Assembly (NCBI GenBank): GCA_945910005.1
Contig: CAMDTW010000355.1
Coordinates: forward strand, 248,001 to 312,000
DNA: 64,000 bases
Direction of reading: 5' to 3'
Source of the DNA: Isoperla grammatica
Lineage: Eukaryota; Arthropoda; Insecta; Plecoptera; Perlodidae
Shown: positions 45,808 through 56,804 of the stretch, piece by piece
Layout of the letters: each line of letters opens with the position of its first letter
Numbering within the stretch: position 1 is the first letter of the stretch
The notes under the pieces: generated by a model
What the model saw: the letters and a program-made list of their open reading frames with translations, nothing else
Told to the model about the DNA's origin: nothing
Databases searched by the model: none
Translations under genes and position numbers: made by a program

Positions 45808-48617
45808 GCAAGTATGAAGGTGTGACGAGAGCCACATTGGGGAGATTGTTAGGCGTTTTGATTGCAAAGAGGGCCGCAAGTATGGTGGAGTGACGAGAGC
45901 CATATTAGGGAGATTGTAAGGCGCTTGGATTGCAAAGAGGGCCGCAAGAATGGCGGAGTGGCGAGAGCCCACATCGGGGAGATTGTTAGGCGTTTTGATT
46001 GCAAAGAGGGCCGCAAGTATGGTGGAGTGACGAGAGACACATTGGGGAGATTGTTAGAAGCTTGGATTGCAAAAGAGGGCCGCGAGTATGGCGGAGTGAC
46101 GAGAGCCACATTGGGGAGATGTTAGGCACTTGGATTGCAAAGAGGGCCGCAAGTATGGTGGAGTGCCGAGAGCCACATTGGGGAGATTGTTAGGCGTTTT
46201 GATTGCAAAGAGGGCCGCAAGTATGGTGGAGTGACGAGAGCCATATTGGGGAGATTGTAAGGCGCTTGGATTGCAAAGTGGGCCGCAAGTATGGCGGAGT
46301 GGCGAAAGCCACATTGGGGAGATGTAAGGCACTTGGATTGCAAAGAGGGCCGCAAGTATGGTGGAGTGCCGAGAGCCACATTGGGGAGAATGTTAGGCGT
46401 CTTGATTGCAAAGAGGGCCGCAAGTATGGTGGAGTGACGAGAGCCATATTGGGGAGATTGTAAGGCGCTTGGATTGCAAAGAGGGCCGCAAGAGAGACGG
46501 AGTGAAAGTGCCACCTTGGGGAGAAGGTAAGGCGCTTGGATTGCAAAGAGGGCCGCAAGTATGACGGTGTGACGAGAGCCACATTGGGGAGATTGTTAGG
46601 CGCTTGGATTGCAAAGAGGGCCGCAAGTCTAACGAAATGACGAGAGCAACACTGGGGAGATTGTAAAGCGCTTGGACTGAAAAGTGGGCCGCAAGTATGG
46701 CGGTGTGACGAGAGCCACATTGGGGAGATTGTAAGGCACTTGGATTGCAAAGAGGGCCGCAAGTATGGCGTAGTGGCGAGAGCCACCTTAGGGAGATGTT
46801 AGGTACTTGGATTGCAAAGAGGGCCGCAAGTATGGTGGAGTGACGAGAGCCACATTGGGGAGTTTGTAAGGCGCTTGGATTGCAAAGAGGGTTGCAAGTA
46901 TGGTGGAGTGACGAGAGTTACATTGGGGAGATTGTTAGGCGCTTGGATTGCAAAGAGGGCCGCAAGTATGACGGAGTGGCGAGAGCCACATGGGGGAGAT
47001 GTTAGGCACTTGGATTGCAAAGAGGGCCGAAAGTATGGGGGAGTGCCGAGAGCCACATTGGGGAGATGTTAGGCACTTGGATTGCAAAGAGGGCCGCAAG
47101 TATGGTGGAGTGCCGAGAGCCACATTGGGGACATTGTAAGGCGTTTTGATTGCAAAGAGGGCCGCAAGTATGGTGGAGTGACGAGAGCCATATTGGGGAG
47201 ATTGTTAGGTGCTTGGATTGCAAAGAGGGCCGCAAGTATGGCGGAGTGACGAGAGCCACATCGGGGAGATTGTTAGGCGCCTGGATTAAAAAGAGGGCCG
47301 CAAGTATGAAGGTGTGACGAGAGCCACATTGGGGAGATTGTTTGGCGTTTTGATTGCAAAGAGGGCCGCAAGTATGACGGTGTGACGAGAGCCACATTGG
47401 GGAGATTGTTAGGCGTTTTGATTGCAAAGAGGGCCGCAAGTATGACGGTGTGACGAGAGCCACATTGGGGAGATTGTTAGGCGTTTTGATTGGAGCCACA
47501 TCGGGGAGATTGTAAGGCGCTCTGATTGCAAAGAGGGCCGCAAGTATGACGGAGTGACGAGAGCCACATTGGGGAGATTGTAAGGCGATTGTTAGGCGCT
47601 CTGATTGCAAAGAGGGCCGCGAGTATGGCGGTGTGACGAGAGCCACATTGGGGAGATTGTAAGGCGCTTGGATTGCAAAGAGGGCCGCAAGAGTGACGGA
47701 GTGAAAGTGCCACCTTGGGGAGATTGTAAGGCGCTTGGATCGCAAAGAGGGCCGCAAGTATGACGGTGTGACGAGAGCCACATTGGGGAGATTGTTAGGC
47801 ACTTGGATTGCAAAGAGGGCCGCAAGTCTTACGAAATGACGAGAGCAACACTGGGGAGATTGTAAAGCGCTTGGATTGAAAAGAGGGCCGCAAGTATGGC
47901 GGTGTGACGAGCGCCACATTGGGGAGATTGTTAGGCGCTTGGATTGCAAAGAGGGCCGCAGGTATGGCGAAGTGGCGAGAGCCACATTAGGGAGATGTTA
48001 GGCACTTGGATTGCAAAGAGGGCCGCAAGTATGGTGGAGTGATGAGAGCCACATTGGGGAGATTGTTAGGCGCTTGGATGCAAAGAGGGCCGCTAGTATG
48101 ACGGAGTGACGAGAGCCACATTGGGGAGTTTGTTAGGCACTTGGATTGCAAAGAAGGCCGCAAGTATGACGGAATGACGAGAGCCACATTGGGGAGTTTG
48201 TAAGGCGCTTGGATTGCAAAGAGGGCCCTAAGTATGGTGGAGTGACGAGAGCCACATTGGGGAGATTGTTAGGCGCTTGATTTGCAAAGAGGGCCGCAAG
48301 TTTGACGGAGTGGCAAGAGCCACATTGGGGAGATGTTAGGCACTTGGATTGCAAAGAGGGCCGCAAGAATGGGGGAGTGCCGAGAGCCACATTGGGGAGA
48401 TGTTAGGCACTTGGATTGCAAAGAGGGCCGCAAGTATGGCGGAGTGACGAGAGCCACATCGGGGAGATTTTTAGGCGCCTGGATTAAAAAGAGGGCCGCA
48501 AGTATGAAGGTGTGACGAGAGCCACATTGGGGAGATTGTTAGGCGTTTTGATCGCAAAGAGGGCCGCAAGTATGACGGTGTGACGAGAGCCACATTGGAG
48601 AGATTGTTAGGCGTTTT
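45808..48617. repeat. Satellite array block 19 (about 41 monomers)
   Basis: 45.86-48.0 kb is paralogous to 57.5-59.65 kb with an offset near 11645. 36-bp deleted monomer at 47474-47509. A one-base deletion (TTGGATGCAAAG) lies near 48078. Confidence 0.97.
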
Positions 48618-48768
48618 ATTGTCAAGATAATTAACGCAAAAAAAATAAAAAAAATACAGAAACAAATTTGAACCACACGTTTTTTAGCTACGAGCGCTTG
48701 AAAAAATAATTTCCCCTTAGTAAACCCTTCTCAACTTTGCTGCTCTGAATATGGAAGAAAAAAATCGT

Positions 48769-48840
48769 GGTGGTAACGGGTCTCGAACCCCGGACCTCTA
48801 AAACACTAGTCCACGACGCTACTGCGTACGCCTTGCCTCA
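48769..48840 (-). pseudogene. tRNA-like element A, B-like D loop
   Basis: ACTGCGTACG gives element A the D-loop base typical of element B, the reciprocal of the change at 17644. CCTTGCC changes the A-box T to A. Confidence 0.5.
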
Positions 48841-49040
48841 CGATGGAAGTTGGATCGCTTAGACTGGTATAGATAACACACGGCTCTCAATGTATGCATG
48901 TAACGAAACATATATTGATTAACGAACAGAAGGTTTCATTGGATTTAAAAAATATCCATGAGAATACGATCTGATAATAAAACCGCCGCAAATTGAGATA
49001 TAAATTATATAAATGTGTGAAATAGGTGGAAAAAAAAATG

Positions 49041-49112
49041 GGGGGTAATGGGTTTTGAACCCCAGACCTCAAGTATTCGAAGCTACGACGTTACTGCGTA
49101 CGCCGTGCCAGC
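49041..49112 (-). pseudogene. tRNA-like element B
   Basis: Consensus-type element B. Confidence 0.5.
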
Positions 49113-49287
49113 CGATAGAAATTGCCTCGCTTACACTGGTAAATAACACACTGCTCTCAATGTATGCAGGTATGAATCTCATTGTATCTCTATTCATTCT
49201 TAGTGTAATTGTAACTCCAAATATAGATAGATTTCCAAAAACAGGCTTTCATTGGATTTAAAAAATATCCAAGAATATGATCTGATC

Positions 49288-51497
49288 GCAAGTATGAAGG
49301 TGTGACGAGAGCCACATTGGGGAGATTGTTAGGCGTTTTGATTGCAAAGAGGGCCGCAAGTATGGTGGAGTGACGAGAGCCATATTGGGGAGATTGTAAG
49401 GCGCTTGGATTGCAAAGAGGGCCGCAAGTATGACGGAGTGACGAGAGCCACATTGGGGAGATTGTAAGGCGATTGTTAGGCGCTCTGATTGCAAAAAAGG
49501 CCGCGAGTATGGCGGTGTGACGAGAGCCACATTGGTTAGATTGTAAGGCGCTTGGATTGCAAAGAGGGCCGCAAGAGTGACGGAGTGACAGTGCCACCTT
49601 GGGGAGATTGTAAGGCGCTTGGATTGCAAAGAGGGCCGCAAGTATGACGGTGTGACGAGAGCCACATTGGGGAGATTGTTAGGCGCTTGGATTGCAAAGA
49701 GGGCCGCAAGTCTAACGAAATGACGAAAACAACACTGGGGAGATTGTAAAGCGCTTGGATTGAAAAGAGGGCCGCAAGTATGGCGGTGTGACGAGAGCCA
49801 CATTGGGGAGATTGTAAGGCGCTTGGATTGCAAAGAGGGCCGCAAGTATGGCGAAGTGGCGAGAGCCACATTAGGGAGATGTTAGGCACTTGGATTGCAA
49901 AGAGGGCCAAAAGTATGACGGAATGACGAGAGCCACATTGGGGAGTTTGTAAGGCGCTTGGATTGCAAAGAGGGCCGCAAGTATGGTGGAGTGACGAGAG
50001 CCACATTGGGGAGATTGTTAGGCGCTTGGATTGCAAAGAGGGCCGCAAGTATGACGGAGTGGCGAGAGCCACATTGGGGAGATGTTAGGCACTTGGATTG
50101 CAAAGAGGGCCGCAAGAATGGGGGAGTGCCGAGAGCCACATTGGGGAGATGTTAGGCACTTGGATTGCAAAAGAGGGCCGCGAGTATGGCGGAGTGACGA
50201 GAGTCACATCGGGGAGATTGTTAGGCGCTTGGATTAAAAAGAGGGCCGCAAGTATGAAGGTGTCACGAGAGCCAGATTGGGGAGATTGTCAGGCGTTTTG
50301 ATTGCAAAGAGGGCCGCAAGTATGACGGTGTGACGAGAGCCACATTGGGGAGATTGTTAGGCGTTTTGATTGGAGCCACATCGGGGAGATTGTAAGGCGC
50401 TTTGATTGCAAAGAGGGCCGCAAGTATGACGGAGTGACAAGAGCCACATTGGGGAGATTGTAAGGCGATTGTTAGGCGCTCTGATTGCAAAGAGGGCCGC
50501 GAGTATGGCGGTGTGACGAGAGCCACATTGGGGAGATTGTAAGGCGCTTAGATTGCAAAGAGGGCCGCAAGAGTGACGGAGTGAAAGTGCCACCTTGGGG
50601 AGATTGTAAGGCGCTTGGATTGCAAAGAGGGCCGCAAGTATGACGGTGTGACGAGAGCCACATTGGGGAGATTGTAAGGCGCTTGGATTGCAAATAGGGC
50701 CGCAAGTATGGCGAAGTGGCGAGAGCCACATTAGGGAGATGTTAGGCACTTGGATTGCAAAGAGGGCCGCAAGTATGGTGGAGTGATGAGAGCCACATTG
50801 GGGAGATTGTTAGTCGCTTGGATTGCAAAGAGGGCCGCAAGTATGACGGAGTGACGAGAGCCACATCGGGGAGTTTGTTAGGCGCTTGGATTGCAAAGAA
50901 GGCCGCAAGTATGACGGAATGACGAGAGCCATATTGGGGAGTTTGTAAGGCGCTTGGATTGCAAAGAGGGCCGCAAGTATGGTGGAGTGACGAGAGCCAC
51001 ATTGGGGAGATTGTTAGGCGCTTGGATTGCAAAGAGGGCCGCAAGTATGACGGAGTGGCGAGAGCCACATTGGGGAGATGTTAGGCACTTGGATTGCAAA
51101 GAGGGCCGCAAGTATGGGGGAGTGCCGAAAGCCACATTGGGGAGATGTTAGGCACTTGGATTGCAAAGAGGGCCGCAAGTATGGTGGAGTGCCGAGAGCC
51201 ACATTGGGGAGATTGTTAGGCGTTTTGATTGCAAAGAGGGCCGAGAGTATGGTGGAGTGACGAGAGCCATATTGGGGAGATTGTCAGGCGCTTGGATTGC
51301 AAAGAGGGCCGCAAGTATGGCGGAGTGACGAGAGCCACATCGGGGAGATAATTAGGCGCCTGGATTAAAAAGAGGGCCGCAAGTATGAAGGTGTGCCGAG
51401 AGCCATTTGGGGAGATTGTTAGGCGTTTTGATTGCAAAGAGGGCCGCAAGTATGACGGTGTGACGAGAGCCACATTGGGGAGATTGTTAGGCGTTTT
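49288..51497. repeat. Satellite array block 20 (about 33 monomers)
   Basis: 36-bp deleted monomer at 50354-50389. Near 51400 GAGAGCCATTTGGGG lacks three bases of CCACATTGGGG. Interior order resembles blocks 16, 17 and 21. Confidence 0.97.
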
Positions 51498-51650
51498 ATT
51501 GTCAAGATAATTAACGCAAAAAAAAATAAAAAAAAATATTGAAACAAATTTGAACCACACGTTTTTTAGCTACGAGCGCTTGAAAAAATAATTTCCCCTT
51601 AGTAAACCCTTCTCAACTTTGCTGCTCTGAATATGGAAGAAAAAAATCGT

Positions 51651-51722
51651 GGTGGTAACGGGTCTCGAACCCCGGACCTCTAAAACACTAGTCCACGACG
51701 CTACCGCGTACGCCATGCCTCA
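51651..51722 (-). pseudogene. tRNA-like element A
   Basis: Consensus-type element A. Confidence 0.55.
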
Positions 51723-51923
51723 CGATGGAAGTTGGATCGCTGAGACTGGTATATATAACACACGGCTCTCAATGTATGCATGTAACGAAACATATATGGA
51801 TTTACGAACAGAAGGTTTCATTGGATTTAAAAAATATCCATGAGAATACGATCTGATAATAAAAGCGCCGCAAATTGAGATATAAATTATATAAATGTGT
51901 GAAATAGGTGGAAAAAAAAAATG

Positions 51924-51995
51924 GGGGGTAATGGGTTTTGAACCCCAGACCTCAAATATTCGAAGCTACGACGTTACTGCGTACGCCGTGCCAGC
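51924..51995 (-). pseudogene. tRNA-like element B
   Basis: One anticodon 3'-stem change (CTCAAATATTCG for CTCAAGTATTCG). Confidence 0.5.
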
Positions 51996-52170
51996 CGATA
52001 GAAATTGCCTCGCTTACACTGGTAAATAACACACTGCTCTCAATGTATGCAGGTATGAATCTCATTGTATCTCTATTCATTCTTAGTGTAATTGTAACTC
52101 CAAATATAGATAGATTTCCAAAAAGAGGCTTTCATTGGATTTAAAAAATATCCAAGAATATGATCTGATC

Positions 52171-53918
52171 GCAAGTATGAAGGTGTGACGAGAGCCACAT
52201 TGGGGAGATTGTTAGGCGTTTTGATTGCAAAGAGGGCCGCAAGTATGGTGGAGTGACGAGAGCCATATTGGGTAGATTGTAATGCGCTTGGATTGCAAAG
52301 AGGGCCGCAAGAATGGCGGAGTGGCGAGAGCCCACATCGGGGAGATTGTTAGGCGTTTTGATTGCAAAAAGGGCCGCAAGTATGGTGGAGTGACGAGAGA
52401 CACATTGGGGAGATTGTTAGAAGCTTGGATTGCAAAAGAGGGCCGCGAGTATGGCGGAGTGACGAGAGCCACATTGGGGAGATGTTAGGCACTTGGATTG
52501 CAAAGAGGGCCGCAAGTATGGTGGAGTGCCGAGAGCCACATTGGGGAGATTGTTAGGCGTTTTGATTGCAAAGAGGGCCGCAAGTATGGTGGAGTGACGA
52601 AAGCCATATTGGGGAGATTGTAAGGCGTTTGGATTGCAAAGAGGGCCGCAAGTATGGCGGAGTGGCGAAAGCCACATTGAGGAGATGTTAGGCACTTTGA
52701 TTGCAAAGAGGGCCGCAAGTATGGTGGAGTGCCGAGAGCCACATTGGGGAGATTGTTAGGCGTCTTGATTGCAAAGAGGGCCGCAAGTATGGTGGAGTGA
52801 CGAGAGCCATATTAGGGTGATTGTAAGGCGCTTGGATTGCAAAGAGGGCCGCAAGAGTGACGGAGTGAAAGTGCCACCTTGGGGAGAAGGTAAGGCGCTT
52901 GGATTGCAAAGAGGGCCGCAGGTATGACGGTGTGACGAGAGCCACATTGGGGAGATTGTTAGGCGCTTGGATTGCAAAGAGGGCCGCAAGTCTAACGAAA
53001 TGACGAGAGCAACACTGGGGAGATTGTAAAGCGCTTGGATTGAAAAGAGGGCCGCAAGTATGGCGGTGTGACGAGAGCCACATTGGGGAGATTGTAAGGC
53101 GCTTGGATTGCAAAGAGGGCCGCAAGTATGGCGAAGTGGCGAGAGCCACATTAGGGAGATGTTAGGCACTTGGATTGCAAAGAGGGCCGCAAGTATGGTG
53201 GAGTGATGAGAGCCACATTGGGGAGATTGTTAGGCGCTTGGATTGCAAAGAGGGCCGCAAGTATGACGGAGTGACGAGAGCCACATTGGGGAGTTTGTTA
53301 GGCGCTTGATTTGCAAAGAAGGCCGCAAGTATGACGAAATGACGAGAGCCACATTGGGGAGTTTGTAAGGCGCTTGGATTGCAAAGAGGGCCGCAAGTAT
53401 GGTGGAGTGACGAGAGCCACATTGGGGAGATTGTTAGGCGCTTGGATTGCAAAGAGGGCCGCAAGTATGACGGAGTGGCGAGGGCCACATGGGGGAGATG
53501 TTAGGCACTTGGATTGCAAAGAGGGCCGCAAGTATGGGGGAGTGCCGAGAGCCACATTGGGGAGATGTAAGGCACTTGGATTGCAAAGAGGGCCGCAAGT
53601 ATGGTTGAGTGCCGAGAGCCACACTGGGGAGATTGTTAGGCGTTTTGATTGCAAAGAGGGCCGCAAGTATGGTGGAGTGACGAGAGATATATTGGGGAGA
53701 TTGTAAGGCGCTTGGATTGCAAAGAGGGCCGCAAGTATGGCGGAGTGACGAGAGCCACATCGGGGAGATTGTTAGGCGCCTGGATTAAAAAGAGGGCCGC
53801 AAGTATGAAGGTGTGACGAGAGCCACATTGGGGAGATTGTTAGGCGTTTTGATTGCAAAGAGGGCCGCAAGTATGACGGTGTGACGGGAGCCACATTGGG
53901 GAGATTGTTAGGCGTTTT
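52171..53918. repeat. Satellite array block 21 (about 26 monomers)
   Basis: The first part matches 45.8-46.5 kb (offset near 6363), including the TTGTTAGAAGCTTGG variant; the last part matches 43.3-43.8 and 55.6-56.1 kb. Confidence 0.97.
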
Positions 53919-54069
53919 ATTGTCAAGATAATTAACGCAAAAAAAATAAAAAAAATACAGAAACAAATTTGAACCACACGTTTTTTAGCTACGAGCGCTT
54001 GAAAAAATAATTTCCCCTTAGTAAACCCTTCTCAACTTTGCTGCTCTGAATATGGAAGAAAAAAATCGT

Positions 54070-54141
54070 GGTGGTAACGGGTCTCGAACCCCGGACCTCT
54101 AAAACACTAGTCCACGACGCTACCGCGTACGCCATGCCTCA
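54070..54141 (-). pseudogene. tRNA-like element A
   Basis: Consensus-type element A. Confidence 0.55.
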
Positions 54142-54341
54142 CGATGGAAGTTGGATCGCTTAGATTGGTATAGATAACACACGGCTCTCAATGTATGCAT
54201 GTAACGAAACATATATGGATTTACGAACAGAAGGTTTCATTGGATTTTAAAAATATCCATGAGAATACGATCTGATAATAAAACCGCCGCAAATTGAGAT
54301 ATAAAATATATAAATGTGTGAAATAGGTGGGGAAAAAAATG

Positions 54342-54413
54342 GGGGGTAATGGGTTTTGAACCCCAGACCTCAAGTATTCGAAGCTACGACGTTACTGCGT
54401 ACGCCGTGCCAGC
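54342..54413 (-). pseudogene. tRNA-like element B
   Basis: The element is consensus; the downstream T-run is shortened to seven. Confidence 0.5.
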
Positions 54414-54588
54414 CGATAGAAATTGCCTCGCTTACACTGGTAAATAACACACTGCTCTCAATGTATGCAGGTATGAATCTCATTGTATCTCTATTCATTC
54501 TTAGTGTAATTGTAACTCCAAACATAAATAGATTTCCAAAAAGAGGCTTTCATTGGATTTAAAAAATATCCAAGAATATGATCTGATC

Positions 54589-56134
54589 GCAAGTATGAAG
54601 GTGTGACGAGAGCCACATTGGGGACATTGTTAGGCGTTTTGATTGCAAAGAGGGCCGCAAGTATGGTGGAGTGACGAGAGCCATACTGGGGAGATTGTAA
54701 GGCGCTTGGATTGCAAAGAGGGCCGCAAGAATGGCGGAGTGGCGAGAGCCCACATCGGGGAGATTGTTAGGCGTTTTGAGTGCAAAGAGGGCCGCAAGTA
54801 TGGTGGAGTGACGAGAGACACATTGGGGAGATTGTTAGTCGCTTGGAATGCAAAAGAGGGCCGCGAGTATGGCAGAGTGACGAGAGCCACATTGGGGAGA
54901 TGTTAGGCACTTGGATTGCAAAGAGGGCCGCAAGTATGGTGGAGTGCCGAGAGCCACATTGGGGAGATTGTAAGGCGCTTGGATTGCAAAGAGGGCCGCA
55001 AGTATGACGGTGTGACGAGAGCCACATTGGGGAGATTGTTAGGCGCTTGGATTTCAAAGAGGGCCGCAAGTCTAACGAAATGACGAGAGCAACACTGGGG
55101 AGATTGGAAAGCGCTTGGATTGAAAAGAGGGCCGCAAGTATTGCGGTGTGACGAGAGCCACATTGGGGAGATTGTAAGGCGCTTGGATTGCAAAGAGGGC
55201 CGCAAGTATGGCGAAGTGGCGAGAGCCACATTAGGAAGATGTAAGGCACTTGGATTGCAAAGAGGGCCGCAAGTATGGTGGAGTGATGAGAGCCACATTT
55301 GGGAGATTGTAAGGCGCTTGGATTGCAAAGAGGGCCGCAAGTATGACGGAGTGACGAGAGCCACATTGGGGAGTTTGTTAGGCGCTTGGATTGCAAAGAA
55401 GGCCGCAAGTTTGACGGAATGACGAGAGCCAAATTGGGGAGATTGTAAGGCGCTTGGATTGCAAAGAGGGCCGCAAGTATGACGGAGTGACGAGAGCCAC
55501 ATTGGGGAGTTTGTTAGGCGCTTGGATTGCAAAGAAGGCCGCAAGTATGACGGAATGACTAGAGCCACATTGGGGAGTTTGTAAGGCGCTTGGATTGCAA
55601 AGAGGGCCGCAAGTATGGTGGAGTGACGAGAGCCACATTGGGGAGATTGTTAGGCGCTTGGATTGCAAAGAGGGCCGCAAGTATGACGGAGTGGCGAGAG
55701 CCACATTGGGGAGATGTTAGGCACTTGGATTGCAAAGAGGGCCGCAAGTATGGGGGAGTGCCGAGAGCCACATTGGGGAGATGTAAGGCACTTGGATTGC
55801 AAAGAGGGCCGCAAGTATTGTTGAGGGCCGAGAGCCACATTGGGGAGAATGTAAGGCGTTTTGATTGCAAAGAGGGCCGCAAGTATGGTGGAGTGACGAG
55901 AGCCATATTGGGGAGATTGTAAGGCGCTTGGATTGCAAAGAGGGCCGCAAGTATGGCGGAGTGACGAGAGCCACATCGGGAAGATTGTTAGGCGCCTGGA
56001 TTAAAAAGAGGGCCGCAAGTATGAAGGTGTGACGAGAACCACATTGGGGAGATTGTTAGGCGTTTTGATTGCAAAGAGGGCCGCAAGTATGACGGTTTGA
56101 CGAGAGCCACATTAGGGAGATTGTTAGGCGTTTT
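54589..56134. repeat. Satellite array block 22 (about 23 monomers)
   Basis: The end (about 55.9-56.13 kb) matches the end of block 11 at 24.7-24.96 kb, including GACGAGAACCACATT and GACGGTTTGACG; offset 31174. Confidence 0.97.
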
Positions 56135-56284
56135 ATTGTCAAGATAATCAACGCAAAAAAATAAAAAAAATACAGAAACAAATTTGAACCACACGTTTTT
56201 TAGCTACGAGCGCTTGAAAAAATAATTTCCCCTTAGTAAACCCTTCTCAACTTTGCTGCTCTGAATATGGAAGAAACAAATCGT

Positions 56285-56356
56285 GGTGGTAACGGGTCTC
56301 GAACCCCGGACCTCTAAAACACTAGTCCACGACAATACCGCGTACGCCATGCCTCT
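56285..56356 (-). pseudogene. tRNA-like element A, D stem damaged
   Basis: Same CGACAATACCG and TGCCTCT changes and interrupted T-run as at 25111. Confidence 0.45.
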
Positions 56357-56557
56357 CGATGGAAGTTGGTTCGCTTAGACTGGTAAAGATAACACACAAC
56401 TCTTAATGTATGCATGTAACGAAACATATATGGATTTACGAACAGAAGGTTTCATTGGATTTAAAAAATATCCATGAGAATACGATCTGATAATAAAACC
56501 GCCGCAAATTGAGATATAAATTATATAAATGTGTGAAATAGGTGGAAAAAAAAAATG

Positions 56558-56629
56558 GGGGGTAATGGGTTTTGAACCCCAGACCTCAAGTATTCGAAGC
56601 TACGACGTTACTGCGTACGCCGTGCCAGC
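56558..56629 (-). pseudogene. tRNA-like element B
   Basis: Consensus-type element B. Confidence 0.5.
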
Positions 56630-56804
56630 CGATAGAAATTGCCTCGCTTACACTGGTAAATAACACACTGCTCTCAATGTATGCAGGTATGAATCTCATT
56701 GTATCTCTATTCATTCTTAGTGTAATTGTAACTCCAAATATAGATAGATTTCCAAAAAGAGGCTTTCATTGGATTTAAAAAATATCCAAGAATATGATCT
56801 GATC

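Larger units (their letters stand above)
48618..49287. repeat. AT-rich spacer copy 19
   Basis: Private changes include ACTGCGTACGCCTTGCC, ATATTGATTAACG and AAAACAGGCTTTC. Confidence 0.93.
51498..52170. repeat. AT-rich spacer copy 20
   Basis: Private changes include AAAAAATATTGAAAC, GATCGCTGAGAC, GGTATATATAAC, AAAAGCGCCGC and CTCAAATATTCG. Confidence 0.93.
53919..54588. repeat. AT-rich spacer copy 21
   Basis: Private changes include TTAGATTGG, GGATTTTAAAAATATCC, ATAAAATATATAAATG, GGTGGGGAAAA and AACATAAATAG. Confidence 0.93.
56135..56804. repeat. AT-rich spacer copy 22
   Basis: Left half shared with copy 11 (GATAATCAACG, CGACAATACCG, CCTCTCGATGG). Its own changes are GGTAAAGATAACACACAACTC. 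The right half is consensus, unlike copy 11. Confidence 0.93.
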